DNA from: Sphingobacteriales bacterium
GTDB taxonomy: Bacteria; Bacteroidota; Bacteroidia; Chitinophagales; Chitinophagaceae
Length of the DNA: 64,000 bases
Direction of reading: 5' to 3'
NCBI GenBank assembly: GCA_003963365.1
Contig: RXJG01000003.1
Coordinates: forward strand, 127,543-191,542
A program made the translations under genes and the position numbers. The notes under the pieces are model-generated. The model saw only the letters and a list, made by a program, of their open reading frames with translations, did not search any database and was not told the DNA's origin. Positions 35,681-44,606 of this stretch are shown here, in pieces. The stretch's first letter is position 1. Each line of letters opens with the position of its first letter.

Positions 35681-36663
35681 TAAAGGAAAAATACAGCCAC
35701 TATAAATATTATCATGAGCCAGTGGATATAATTAGGCACGGTTGACCTCCTGGGATAAAGATAGGCTGCTGCATGAAAAGCGGCCAAAGGAACGGCCGTC
35801 ATAATCCAGTACGTGTAGGAAGAAGTGGTACTGAAAAAAGGAATAATGACCGAGATAATAAGGTAAAAAGTCATTAAGGCCCAGCTTTTTCTTACCTGTA
35901 TCAGCATACGGCCGGTATTGGCCTGTATGAAATACATACCAATAAATAAAGGAATAACAATAAAAGTTGCGCGGATCCAGAACAAATAATTAAAACGCAG
36001 CTGGGGAAACTTCCAGGCAAATTTTGGAATTAAAGAACCAATGTTGAACTGATCAGTAAAAAACAAATAGGCAAACAGGAAATAATAAGGTGTTATTATT
36101 CCCAGCAAGGCTACCACCCATTCTGCCAGGCTAAAAGGACGAAATACCAATATGGCTGCAATTAACAGGAATAATAAAAACAGGGATGGTAAATAAAAGA
36201 ACGAACAAATACCAAAGCCAACGCCTATATTAAACAACAGGGTTTTTGCATTGGGATTGTTATACAACGATACCATTCTGGGCCACGACCATACCATTAC
36301 CGTGTTTATGATCAGTGCTGATGACAGATAATTCCACTCCGGTATTAATGAAGTAATAAGCAGGTAAGCCATTGCCACCAGGTAATGTGATGTGTACATC
36401 AGCTTTTGTTCATTCATCAGCCTGTTTAATGTGAGCGATTGGGTAAACAGTAAGAGGAAAGCCAGTAAAGGATAAATGACAGGAAAAACTGTGGCCGCTT
36501 TATTTAAAAATTCAATGAGCACTGCAAACAGTAACCCATCTGATGGTTCAGCTACCGGTATATGGGGGTGCAGCAGGTAAGGTAACTTTAACAGCAACCC
36601 GTAAACGAGCAGCAGAAAGGCATTAGCGCTGTTATTATCACGGTAAATATTTACCAAATACAA
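35680..36663 (-). CDS. DUF6427-like polytopic membrane protein
   Basis: 327 residues with roughly nine hydrophobic segments (for example AFLLLVYGLLLKLPYLLHPH, FFYLPSLFLLFLLIAAILVF, LMIIFIVAVFFL). The opening YRDNNSANAFLLL and the overall pattern match a Bacteroidota-specific integral membrane family I recall as DUF6427. Function unknown. No ATG exists: an in-frame stop lies immediately upstream of a TTG (36661-36663), which is the best start; a second TTG follows two codons later. It is followed by purQ and preceded on the same strand by the exported protein gene at 36723-38252. Confidence 0.72.
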   Translation of the reverse strand: MYLVNIYRDNNSANAFLLLVYGLLLKLPYLLHPHIPVAEPSDGLLFAVLIEFLNKAATVFPVIYPLLAFLLLFTQSLTLNRLMNEQKLMYTSHYLVAMAYLLITSLIPEWNYLSSALIINTVMVWSWPRMVSLYNNPNAKTLLFNIGVGFGICSFFYLPSLFLLFLLIAAILVFRPFSLAEWVVALLGIITPYYFLFAYLFFTDQFNIGSLIPKFAWKFPQLRFNYLFWIRATFIVIPLFIGMYFIQANTGRMLIQVRKSWALMTFYLIISVIIPFFSTTSSYTYWIMTAVPLAAFHAAAYLYPRRSTVPNYIHWLMIIFIVAVFFL

Positions 36664-36722
36664 TTATTTGGGTACAAACCAAAATAAAGAAACGCATCCA
36701 ACCAAAATAAAATGCAAAAAGA

Positions 36723-38252
36723 TTATGAAAAATCTATTTTGGCGAAGGTGATATAATTTCGGTAGATACACGGAGTAATCAGTTGCTTAGCACTTACCTG
36801 CTTACCCAAACGTATCAACAAATCATATCCCCTGTCCATACTTTTTAATGGAGGCATACGATTTACCTTACCATCGGGGCTTACTGATTGAGCCATTAAT
36901 ATAGGCGTCCTTCGCTGCCATTCATTAAAAAGGAAGTTTATTTCACCACCGAGATTTATTATTTGATAAGAAAGCAGGTTATCTGTATCATCATCAAACT
37001 GGCTTTTGTTAATAACATTACTCCACTGCATTTTCCCTTTATTATCTACTGAAATCACCATAATGTTATCTGCATAGTAGCGAACAGACTGCATGCCGCT
37101 AAACCGGTTCCATCCCCAACCCCAGTTGTTCCATGGGCTCCAGGCATAATAATCATAAGGCGAAATAAATGGATTACCCCACATATAATCCCAGCGGTTC
37201 CAGGTGGAACCCCTGGTGGTGGTATAATTACTTTCGCTGGTAAGCAGGAAGCCACCATCTCCTTTGATGATAATGTGTTTGATAAAATAATCATTAAACG
37301 CCATGCGATAGTTAGCATCTCCTTTAGCCTGTTTTCGCAAGTCGTCACCAAATTCAATTGTATTGCCTGTAATGGGTGCTGTTAATTCCCAATCGGCTGC
37401 CGCACTATATAAGCCTTCAATATTTCCCCTCTTTCCTTTGGTATAAAAAGAAGTAACCAGGAAACGCTTATTATAATTATCCACTTTTAACCGCACTTCA
37501 TCCAGGTAAATATCTTTTAGTGGAAGCTCAGTTGCTTTAGGCGGATCGTCATTCATTTTTTTGATCACTAACCAACACCTGGCCACATTATCCCTTACCT
37601 GGCTTCTATGGCTGTGTGTAAAAGCAAAATCTCCATTATTGGAAACAGCAAAATCATTGATCAGGTCTTCTCGTTCATCCACTGTATAATTCCACCTGCT
37701 TTTATTCAGCAACTGTAACTGCGGATCAAAAAATAATGTAGTGATTGTAAGATGCTCTTTGTTCTTTCCTTTTATTTTAAATACCAGTATTTTTTGTTTG
37801 TCTTCGCTGGCAACCGTACTGTAAATTTTATTGTCGCCAAATATCCCAATCTGGGTGGTATCTAACTGTACGGGATCAGCCATTTTTTTTCCATCGGGAC
37901 CAATTTTTACACCCATACAATAAATAATGCCTCTTTTCTGGTATTGATAAACAAGCAAACTATAATCAGGATAACTTACAAAATCCTCATTGATGGTTCT
38001 GTCCGGCATAAAATCCAGCTCTTCTTTACTTACTTCTTTCATTTCATTATCATACACGGTAACATAATGACGGGAACGGTAATTTTTGTACACCAGGAAA
38101 TTACCTTTCATCTTTCCCAGTATTTCAAATTGCATCTGCCGAAAATCTTCCCTGTCCGGTTCCGCATAGGCAACTTTTTGACCATGGGACACAACAGTAA
38201 TCAGCATAAAAGCTGATAGTGAAAGCAACATTCGTTTTAAAAGGATATTCAT
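36723..38252 (-). CDS. Exported protein of unknown function with aromatic-rich insert
   Basis: 509 residues. Signal peptide (LLSLSAFMLITVVSHGQ), then an all-beta sequence with repeated short strand/turn units (FLVYKNYRSRHYVTVYDNEM, HLTITTLFFDPQLQLLNK, IMVISVDNKGKMQWSNVI) that suggest a beta-propeller. Around residues 340-385 lies a block dense in Trp, Tyr and Asn (WNRWDYMWGN, YAWSPWNNWGWGWNRF) that breaks the pattern and could be a surface loop. I recognise no named family or catalytic motif. It lies 59 bp upstream of the DUF6427-like gene on the same strand, so the two may be co-transcribed. Confidence 0.75.
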   Translation of the reverse strand: MNILLKRMLLSLSAFMLITVVSHGQKVAYAEPDREDFRQMQFEILGKMKGNFLVYKNYRSRHYVTVYDNEMKEVSKEELDFMPDRTINEDFVSYPDYSLLVYQYQKRGIIYCMGVKIGPDGKKMADPVQLDTTQIGIFGDNKIYSTVASEDKQKILVFKIKGKNKEHLTITTLFFDPQLQLLNKSRWNYTVDEREDLINDFAVSNNGDFAFTHSHRSQVRDNVARCWLVIKKMNDDPPKATELPLKDIYLDEVRLKVDNYNKRFLVTSFYTKGKRGNIEGLYSAAADWELTAPITGNTIEFGDDLRKQAKGDANYRMAFNDYFIKHIIIKGDGGFLLTSESNYTTTRGSTWNRWDYMWGNPFISPYDYYAWSPWNNWGWGWNRFSGMQSVRYYADNIMVISVDNKGKMQWSNVINKSQFDDDTDNLLSYQIINLGGEINFLFNEWQRRTPILMAQSVSPDGKVNRMPPLKSMDRGYDLLIRLGKQVSAKQLITPCIYRNYITFAKIDFS

Positions 38253-38388
38253 ATAATTTGTTTCTATTGTAAATGTAAGATGAACTACAAAATTACCAAC
38301 TCCATTTTTTCTAAACGGAATGGTTAAACAAGGAGATGTTAAAATTTAAATTTTTACACATTTGCACTTTAATTAACTTACCAAAATT

Positions 38389-39318
38389 ATGTCCACTGTA
38401 TTAATTGCCGGGGGAACCGGTTTAGTTGGAACCGCTCTGACTGAATACCTGCTTCAGAAAAATTATACTGTTATAATTCTTACACGGTCGCTTACAAAAT
38501 CCAGCCATCATCCCAACCTTAGTTATGCTCAATGGAACACAGATACGCAAACTATGGATGCTGCTGCTTTGGCAGAGGCCGATTACATTGTAAACCTGGC
38601 CGGTGCAGGTGTGGCTGATAAACGCTGGACCAAGGCAAGAAAAAAAGAAATTCAGGAGAGCCGTGTCAGCAGCGGACAATTAATTACAAAAACCTTAAAA
38701 GCAATTCCCAATAAAGTTAAAGCCGTAATTAATGCTTCAGCTATTGGCTGGTATGGAGCTGATCCAGGCATTCCCAATGAAAAGCCGTTTGTTGAAACGG
38801 ATAAAGCCGATACACAATTTTTAGGTGAAACCTGTAAACTGTGGGAAGAAAGTGTGGAAGGAATAATCGCTTTAAATATTCCGTTAATCAAATTGAGAAT
38901 TGGGATTGTATTGAGTAAGGATGGCGGTGCTTTAACAGAATTTAAAAAACCACTGCAGTTTGGAGTTGCAGCCATTTTAGGCAACGGCAAACAAATGATA
39001 AGCTGGATCCATATAACTGATCTATGCCGGATGATTGAATATTGTATGCTGCACGATAAAACAGAAAATGTATTTAATGCCGCTGCGCCAAAACCAGTAA
39101 GTAATAAAACACTCACCATTGCCTTGGCCAAAAAAATGAAAGGTAAATTTTATATACCGGTAAATGTTCCTGCATTTGCATTAAAACTGGTATTAGGTGA
39201 AATGAGTATTGAAGTACTGAAAAGCGCCACTGTGAGTTGTAAAAAAATTCAGGACGCCGGGTTCACATTTTTATATCCTTCTATTGATGCCGCACTGGAT
39301 GATTTATGCAGCAGGTAA
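38389..39318 (+). CDS. TIGR01777 (YfcH-like) NAD(P)-dependent epimerase/dehydratase
   Basis: 309 residues. Short-chain dehydrogenase fold with GGTGLVGTALTEYLL at the N-terminus (nucleotide binding), VNLAGAGVADKRWTKARKKE and SAIGWYGA, and a C-terminal DUF1731-like segment (VPAFALKLVLGEMSIEVLKS). This is the domain order of the TIGR01777/YfcH family (SulA homologues; nucleotide-sugar epimerase-like). Substrate unknown. The last 15 bp overlap the 3' end of the converging metalloprotease gene. Confidence 0.92.
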   Translation: MSTVLIAGGTGLVGTALTEYLLQKNYTVIILTRSLTKSSHHPNLSYAQWNTDTQTMDAAALAEADYIVNLAGAGVADKRWTKARKKEIQESRVSSGQLITKTLKAIPNKVKAVINASAIGWYGADPGIPNEKPFVETDKADTQFLGETCKLWEESVEGIIALNIPLIKLRIGIVLSKDGGALTEFKKPLQFGVAAILGNGKQMISWIHITDLCRMIEYCMLHDKTENVFNAAAPKPVSNKTLTIALAKKMKGKFYIPVNVPAFALKLVLGEMSIEVLKSATVSCKKIQDAGFTFLYPSIDAALDDLCSR

Positions 39319-39957
39319 ATGCTTATCATGCCAGAGACTGGAAAAATCACCTATAATGGCTTTACTATTTTTATCAAACTGAAGGCGATACAGTTTTAAT
39401 GCGTCAATATCTTTTTGCAATACTTTTCTTTTATATGGATTCATTGTTCCGCCGGGAGCTAATGGTTGTGCGGCAGCATCGTATTGAAAATGTGGATCAC
39501 AAATAGTTCCTCTCGGATACATAATACCAGGTTGCCCTTCTCCTCTTATATCTAATAATTCGGGATGTTTTAAGCCAAGTGTATGTCCATATTCATGTGC
39601 TGCAGTAGTTGAATTGTTCAATAAATTATCCAGCTTGAAATAACCAGTGTTGCAGGGAATGTCATCTACAAATGAAATATGTACATTGGAAAATTCTTCA
39701 ATGCGGAAATAATTGTTTTGTGGATTGTAATTATAATAAACATCCTCCGGGTTGAGTTGTGGTGAATAGAATCCTTTGATATCAAATATCACCCGCATCA
39801 TTCGTCTATCCACCATTACCGTTGCATTCGGTTCGTTCCAGTGATTGGCGATATCTGCTGCAATTTGCTCGGATAAAGTTTCTGTTGCTGCTTCACCATA
39901 AAAGAAAAAAGTGGAGCGGATGAAAAGTTGATTGGAAATGATTTCGGCAATGCCCAT
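39304..39957 (-). CDS. Small matrixin-like zinc metalloprotease without a visible signal peptide
   Basis: 217 residues. AAHEYGHTLGLKH gives the metzincin site HExxHxxGxxH (H121, E122, H125, H131), and GIMYP is the Met-turn about 17 residues later, as in M10 matrixins. The N-terminus (MGIAEIISNQLFIRSTFFF) lacks a Lys-rich start plus hydrophobic core, so no signal peptide is predicted, which is odd for this class. It could act in the cytoplasm, be exported in an unusual way, or have lost its leader. Its 3' end overlaps the epimerase gene by 15 bp tail to tail. Confidence 0.78.
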   Translation of the reverse strand: MGIAEIISNQLFIRSTFFFYGEAATETLSEQIAADIANHWNEPNATVMVDRRMMRVIFDIKGFYSPQLNPEDVYYNYNPQNNYFRIEEFSNVHISFVDDIPCNTGYFKLDNLLNNSTTAAHEYGHTLGLKHPELLDIRGEGQPGIMYPRGTICDPHFQYDAAAQPLAPGGTMNPYKRKVLQKDIDALKLYRLQFDKNSKAIIGDFSSLWHDKHLPAA

Positions 39958-40025
39958 TTGTCTGAACCGGGATTTATGGGAAATTATGGATTAAACGGAA
40001 ATAAAGAATTGAATTTTCGTTAAAT

Positions 40026-40056
40026 AAAAAAGTGTTGGCACATATTCCAACACTTT
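40026..40056 (-). terminator. Terminator after the FadB-like gene
   Basis: AAGTGTTGG (40030-40038) pairs perfectly with CCAACACTT (40047-40055) around an 8-nt loop. TTTTTTATTT follows on the minus strand, 43 bp past the stop of the 40099-42480 gene. Confidence 0.82.
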
Positions 40057-40098
40057 CATTTAAATCTTTTACATCCAAATAATCCTGGTTCAGACACA

Positions 40099-42480
40099 TT
40101 AATTGCGTACAGGCTTACCACCCTTTAATACACTCTGTATTCTTTCTAATGTTTTCTTTTCACCAGTCAAACTTAAAAATGCTTCTCTTTCCAAATCGAG
40201 CAAATATTGTTCGCTTACCAAAGTAGGTTCACTCAAATCGCCACCGCACATTACATAAGCTAATTTCCTGGCAACAACTGAATCATGGTCTGTTGCATAA
40301 CCTGCTCTCCACATTCCGTTAATGCCTGCGTACAATGCACCTAATGCAGAGCGACCTAATACTTTCACATCTTTACGCTGCACTGGAGTTACGTAACCAT
40401 CTTCATATAATTCAATCACCGATTTTTTAGCATCGGCAATTCTTCTTCCGATATTCATACTTACTTCATCTCTTCCTTTCCTGTAAATACCTAAATCATA
40501 TGCTTCCTGTGCAGAGGTAGCCACTTTAGCAGTTGCTATTGTAAGAAAACGATTCTTTAATGTGATAGTTTCCGGTTCATCTTCATGCATTTCATCTGCC
40601 GCCCTTAAAACAAATTCTTTAGTTCCGCCACCACCGGGAATTAAGCCAACTCCCAACTCCACTAAACCGGTATAAGTTTCGGCTGCTGCACACACTTTAT
40701 CACTATGCAAACTCAACTCACATGCACCACCCAATGCCAAACCATGCGGAGCAACTACAACCGGAACAGAAGAATATCTTGCTCTCATCATTGTATTCTG
40801 GAACATTCTGATTGCTAAATCCAGTTCGTCATATTCCTGTTCAATGGCCAGCATAAATATCATTCCCACATTGGCACCAGCACTGAAATTAGAGCCTTCA
40901 TTCGCAATTACCAGTCCTTTATATTTTTCTTCCGCTAGTGAAATAGATTTATTGATTCCTTCCAGTACTTCGCCACCAATGCTTCCCATCTTGGTATACC
41001 ATTCCAATCCAATTACATCATCTCCTAAATCATACGTACGGCAGGCTGCATTTTTCCAGAGTGTTTTTCCTTCAAAATTTTTCATCACAATAAAGGCTTC
41101 ACCACCCGGCAATGCTTTGTAAGATTTGCTGGCAACATCATAGCATAAACGTTTTCCGTTTTCCACTTTATAAAAATTGGTAGCCCCACTGGCAATCATT
41201 TCCTCCACCCATGCAGCTACTGAATAACCGGCAGCTTTCATTGCTTCGGTAGTCTTTGCAACATTCAGTACATCCCAACTTTCAAAAGCACCAATTTCCC
41301 AGCCAAAGCCAGCCATCATCGCATCATCCACCCTGTATATTTCCTCACTGATTTCAGGAATGCGGTGTGAGATATAAGAGAATAATCCATAATGAAAATG
41401 ACGATAGAACTCTCCTGCTTTATCAGCACCACCACACAACATCTTCAATCTTGTTTTTAAATCATCAATTGGTTTGGCAGCTTCTACTGTTGCAAACTTT
41501 GGTTTTTGCCTTGCACCATATTCCATTGTTTGCAGGTTCAATGTCAATATTTCTTTTTCACCACCACTGCCTTTTGTTTTCTTAAAGAAACCCTGTCCTG
41601 TTTTATCACCAAGCCAGTTGTTAGCAACCATTTTATCTAACCACGCAGGAATACTAAATGTATTTCTTGCTTCATCATTGGGACAATTATCATACACACC
41701 CTTTGCTACTTTCACTAATGTATCAATACCCACTACATCGGCTGTTCTGAACGTTGCAGATTTTGGACGACCGATGATAGGTCCGGTTAATGCATCTACT
41801 TCATCAATCGTCAATCCCATCTTATCCACCAATCCAAACAATGCCATGATGCCATACACACCAATCCTGTTGGCAATAAAAGCCGGAGTGTCTTTACATA
41901 ACACAGTAGTTTTTCCTAAATACAGATCACCATAATGCATTAAGAAATCAACCACTGCAGCATCAGTGTATGGAGTAGGAATAATTTCTAACAAACGCAA
42001 GTAGCGGGGAGGATTAAAGAAGTGTGTACCGCAAAAATGTTTCTTGAAATCATCGCTTCTTCCTTCAGCCATCATATGAATGGGAATACCTGAAGTATTG
42101 GAAGTAATTAATGTACCGGGCTTACGAAGCCTATCAACTTTTTCTAAAACCTGTTGCTTGATGTCGAGTCTTTCTACCACCACTTCAATCACCCAATCAT
42201 AACCTGCAATATCTTTCATGTTATCATCAAAGTTGCCGGTAGTGATGCGCTTCACCACATCTTTAGTAAACACCGGTGACGGATTGCTTTTGATAGCCGC
42301 CGTCAAAGCATCGTTCACAATTTTATTTCTCTCTGCAGGCTTTTTACTTTCCACTGCTTCCTTTGGAACAATATCCAGCAACAACACCTGTAATCCCACT
42401 CCGGCAAAATGACAAGCAATACGGCTGCCCATTACACCACTTCCAAGAACAGCCACTTTTTTGATGATACGTTTGCTCAT
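40099..42480 (-). CDS. 3-hydroxyacyl-CoA dehydrogenase / enoyl-CoA hydratase fusion (FadB-like)
   Basis: 793 residues. The N-terminal NAD-binding motif VAVLGSGVMGSRIACHFAG (residues 9-27) opens the 3-hydroxyacyl-CoA dehydrogenase part, with HFFNPPRYLRLLEIIPT and a C-terminal HAD domain after it. The second half is an enoyl-CoA hydratase/isomerase crotonase fold (NFSAGANVGMIFML, GLALGGACELSLHSD, VELGVGLIPGGGGTKEF). The dehydrogenase-first order is the reverse of E. coli FadB and is normal for this Bacteroidota/actinobacterial-like type. It catalyses two middle steps of fatty-acid beta-oxidation. The partner thiolase and acyl-CoA dehydrogenase, often adjacent, are absent here; the upstream neighbour is a GxxExxY gene flanked by inverted repeats. 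Confidence 0.94.
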   Translation of the reverse strand: MSKRIIKKVAVLGSGVMGSRIACHFAGVGLQVLLLDIVPKEAVESKKPAERNKIVNDALTAAIKSNPSPVFTKDVVKRITTGNFDDNMKDIAGYDWVIEVVVERLDIKQQVLEKVDRLRKPGTLITSNTSGIPIHMMAEGRSDDFKKHFCGTHFFNPPRYLRLLEIIPTPYTDAAVVDFLMHYGDLYLGKTTVLCKDTPAFIANRIGVYGIMALFGLVDKMGLTIDEVDALTGPIIGRPKSATFRTADVVGIDTLVKVAKGVYDNCPNDEARNTFSIPAWLDKMVANNWLGDKTGQGFFKKTKGSGGEKEILTLNLQTMEYGARQKPKFATVEAAKPIDDLKTRLKMLCGGADKAGEFYRHFHYGLFSYISHRIPEISEEIYRVDDAMMAGFGWEIGAFESWDVLNVAKTTEAMKAAGYSVAAWVEEMIASGATNFYKVENGKRLCYDVASKSYKALPGGEAFIVMKNFEGKTLWKNAACRTYDLGDDVIGLEWYTKMGSIGGEVLEGINKSISLAEEKYKGLVIANEGSNFSAGANVGMIFMLAIEQEYDELDLAIRMFQNTMMRARYSSVPVVVAPHGLALGGACELSLHSDKVCAAAETYTGLVELGVGLIPGGGGTKEFVLRAADEMHEDEPETITLKNRFLTIATAKVATSAQEAYDLGIYRKGRDEVSMNIGRRIADAKKSVIELYEDGYVTPVQRKDVKVLGRSALGALYAGINGMWRAGYATDHDSVVARKLAYVMCGGDLSEPTLVSEQYLLDLEREAFLSLTGEKKTLERIQSVLKGGKPVRN

Positions 42481-42494
42481 GATTGTTTTTATTG

Positions 42495-42522
42495 CTCACA
42501 GATTGCACGGATTTACACAGAT
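42495..42522. repeat. Left inverted repeat flanking the GxxExxY gene
   Basis: CTCACAGATTGCACGGATT (42495-42513) is the inverted partner of 42948-42966 with one mismatch in 19. A further TTACACAGAT continues the pattern on this side only. Confidence 0.75.
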
Positions 42523-42553
42523 GAAACCGGAACAGCCTGTGAATTTTTATAAC

Positions 42554-42931
42554 TTAATTTATTATTCTGATTAAAGTTTCTTTATCCACTAAGGATGCTG
42601 CATTAAAATTCACCAAAAGACCTAATTTCTTACCACTCAATTTTAAATAAGTCAGCAGTTGCTTTTTATGAACATCATGCAGTGTCTCTACAGATTTTAT
42701 TTCAATTATTATTGCGTCATTCACCAGTACATCAATTCTGAACCCAAGCTCCAACTGCACCCCATTATAATTTACCGGTATTCCCACTTGCGTTTTTGCA
42801 TCCAAACCCGCTTCTTGTAACTCATACATCAACGCTGCTTCATAAACACTTTCTAATAAACCCGGACCAAGTTCATTATGTACTTTAAACATAGCACCCC
42901 GAATCTTATAAGTAAGGTCATTTAAATCCAT
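42554..42931 (-). CDS. GxxExxY family protein (PD-(D/E)XK nuclease-like fold)
   Basis: 125 residues from ATG 42931. The motif GPGLLESVYEAAL defines the GxxExxY family. The region LELGFRIDVLVNDAIIIEIKSVE has the D...ExK spacing of PD-(D/E)XK nucleases, and LLTYLKLSGKKLGLLVNFN is the conserved C-terminal part. Thirteen extra in-frame residues upstream (to 42970) are encoded inside the right inverted repeat and are probably not translated. The family is small, uncharacterised, often multicopy and scattered in genomes, and commonly found next to CTGTGCAATCTGTG-type repeats (recalled). Here the gene is framed by such repeats in inverted orientation. Nuclease activity is inferred only from the fold motif. 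Confidence 0.88.
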   Translation of the reverse strand: MDLNDLTYKIRGAMFKVHNELGPGLLESVYEAALMYELQEAGLDAKTQVGIPVNYNGVQLELGFRIDVLVNDAIIIEIKSVETLHDVHKKQLLTYLKLSGKKLGLLVNFNAASLVDKETLIRIIN

Positions 42932-42943
42932 TAGAAAGGTTTT

Positions 42944-42966
42944 AAAAAATCTGTGCAATCTGTGAG
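42944..42966. repeat. Right inverted repeat flanking the GxxExxY gene
   Basis: AATCTGTGCAATCTGTGAG (42948-42966) is the reverse complement of the left copy apart from one base. It overlaps the apparent upstream extension of the GxxExxY frame. Confidence 0.75.
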
Positions 42967-43060
42967 ACAATCAATTTAGTTAGCTATGCAACTAATTTGA
43001 AAACGAAGATAATTTGTTTTCCTGAAATACAAATTAAGTTTTGTTAGTAAAACCGAACCG

Positions 43061-44527
43061 CTATAGTATCTGCTTAAGAATTCCTATAACCCCTTTAATC
43101 TCTTTTTCATTTAAGGAAGCAAAACCCATCCGCAGGGCATTAAGGTTCTTATCCGGATTATTATATGCACTTCCATCCCGCATAAACAAACCAAGTGAAG
43201 CCGCTTTTTCGGAAACTTTCTTTAAATCATACCGCTTATCAAACTTTACCCAAACTGACATACCACCACCCGGCTTATTGAATGTAACCTTATCGCCCAG
43301 TTCTTTTTCCAGCAGTTCACAAAACAAATCCCTGCGTTGTTTATAAAGCTTTAATGATTTTTTTAAATGCTTCTGCATCTCACCATTATTCAGCATCATG
43401 GCCAATGTTTCTTCCATCAACACATCACCTCTTATATCAATCAGCTTTCTTAATTCAGCACCACTCTTTACAAAATCCGCTGTTGCCACTAAATATCCCA
43501 AACGCATGGAAGAAGCAAAACATTTGGTAAAAGAACCAATATAAATAACATAGCCACCATGATTGGCACTGGCCAATGGCAATATCGGGCTGCGGGCATA
43601 ATGAAAATCGTAATCATAATCATCTTCAATCACCGGCAGCTTGTATTCACGAATCAGTGAAAGTAATTTCATTCTTCTTGCCGCACTTAATGTTACCGTA
43701 GTTGGATGATGATGATGCGGAATGATATAAAGTAAATCAGGTTTTTTCTTTTTCACAATTTTTTCAATCGATTCTACATCCATTCCATTTTCATCAACCG
43801 GAACTTTTATCAGCTTTGCACCGAACTCTTCAAATATCTGGTTAGCCATTCCATAACTCAACTCTCCCACCAGCACTGTTGCACCGGGTTTTAATATCAA
43901 TCTTGCCGCCGTATAAATCGCCATTTGTGCGCCACGGGTAATTAAAATATTACTGGCATCAATATTTAATCCACGACTATCGGAAAGAAAATTTGCCAAT
44001 GCATTTCTCAGGTTGGGTGACCCGGCATTATCACCAAACATAATTTGCTTGTCTGCATTCGGCCGTTTTAATAAATAACGATATTGACGAAACATTGCAT
44101 CTACCGGTGCAATTCTCGGGTCAGGAAAACCATCATTGATTACATAACGATAATTGGCAGATTTTCTTTCGATATAAGGAGCAGTATTCAATCGTTGAAA
44201 AAAATTACTGGTCTTGCTTTTATACGCTGTAGTTTCTTCAATTGCTTTAAATGTTCTTGGTTTTAATTCGGGTAAATGTTTGGCTACCATTATTCCTTTG
44301 CGGGGAATAGATTCAATCCAGTCCTGTGCCGACAATTCTTCATACGCAGCCACTATCGTTTTACGATGAACGGATAGCAATTCCGCCAATGCACGACTGG
44401 GAGGAATAAACGTTCCCGGTTTTAATATGCCATTGCGGAATAACTGAATAATTCCGCCGGCAATTTGCTGATAAACCGGTGACTGCTGGTTTTTATTGAT
44501 ACTAATGAGTGATTGAAAGGGAAGCAC
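43061..44527 (-). CDS. MocR/PdxR-like transcriptional regulator (GntR HTH plus PLP aminotransferase-like domain)
   Basis: 488 residues. A winged HTH of the GntR type covers about residues 10-80 (SPVYQQIAGGIIQLFRNGIL, PPSRALAELLSVHRKTIVAAYEEL). A fold-type I aminotransferase domain follows, with YIIPHHHHPT, IEDDYDYDF and the PLP lysine in GSFTKCFASSMRLGY. MocR proteins sense PLP or amino compounds and activate or repress a divergent operon. The divergent four-gene operon starts only 60-80 bp away, and the gap holds a palindrome with an extra half-site, so autoregulation plus control of that operon is likely. The effector is unknown. Confidence 0.93.
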   Translation of the reverse strand: MLPFQSLISINKNQQSPVYQQIAGGIIQLFRNGILKPGTFIPPSRALAELLSVHRKTIVAAYEELSAQDWIESIPRKGIMVAKHLPELKPRTFKAIEETTAYKSKTSNFFQRLNTAPYIERKSANYRYVINDGFPDPRIAPVDAMFRQYRYLLKRPNADKQIMFGDNAGSPNLRNALANFLSDSRGLNIDASNILITRGAQMAIYTAARLILKPGATVLVGELSYGMANQIFEEFGAKLIKVPVDENGMDVESIEKIVKKKKPDLLYIIPHHHHPTTVTLSAARRMKLLSLIREYKLPVIEDDYDYDFHYARSPILPLASANHGGYVIYIGSFTKCFASSMRLGYLVATADFVKSGAELRKLIDIRGDVLMEETLAMMLNNGEMQKHLKKSLKLYKQRRDLFCELLEKELGDKVTFNKPGGGMSVWVKFDKRYDLKKVSEKAASLGLFMRDGSAYNNPDKNLNALRMGFASLNEKEIKGVIGILKQIL

Positions 44528-44528
44528 T

Positions 44529-44570
44529 GGACTACTTTATTTTTATAAATTGGACTATAAAGGTAGTCCA
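44529..44570. promoter_or_regulatory. MocR operator: palindrome plus upstream half-site
   Basis: TGGACTA (44551-44557) and TAGTCCA (44564-44570) form a perfect 7+7 inverted repeat with a 6-bp spacer. A third copy, GGACTAC, lies at 44529-44535, 23 bp (about two helical turns) from the matching half-site. Such spaced repeats are the known layout of MocR operators. It covers the -33 region of the plus-strand promoter, whose -7 box TAAGTTTG is at 44580-44587. Confidence 0.65.
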
Positions 44571-44579
44571 AATGCAAAT

Positions 44580-44587
44580 TAAGTTTG
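44580..44587 (+). promoter_or_regulatory. -7 box of the MocR-divergent operon
   Basis: TAAGTTTG is an exact TAnnTTTG. No TTG lies at 17-23 bp; the operator palindrome is there instead, as expected for an activator-dependent promoter. The start site would fall near 44593, after the first in-frame ATG (44589). Confidence 0.5.
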
Positions 44588-44606
44588 TATGACAAAACCA
44601 AAAATT

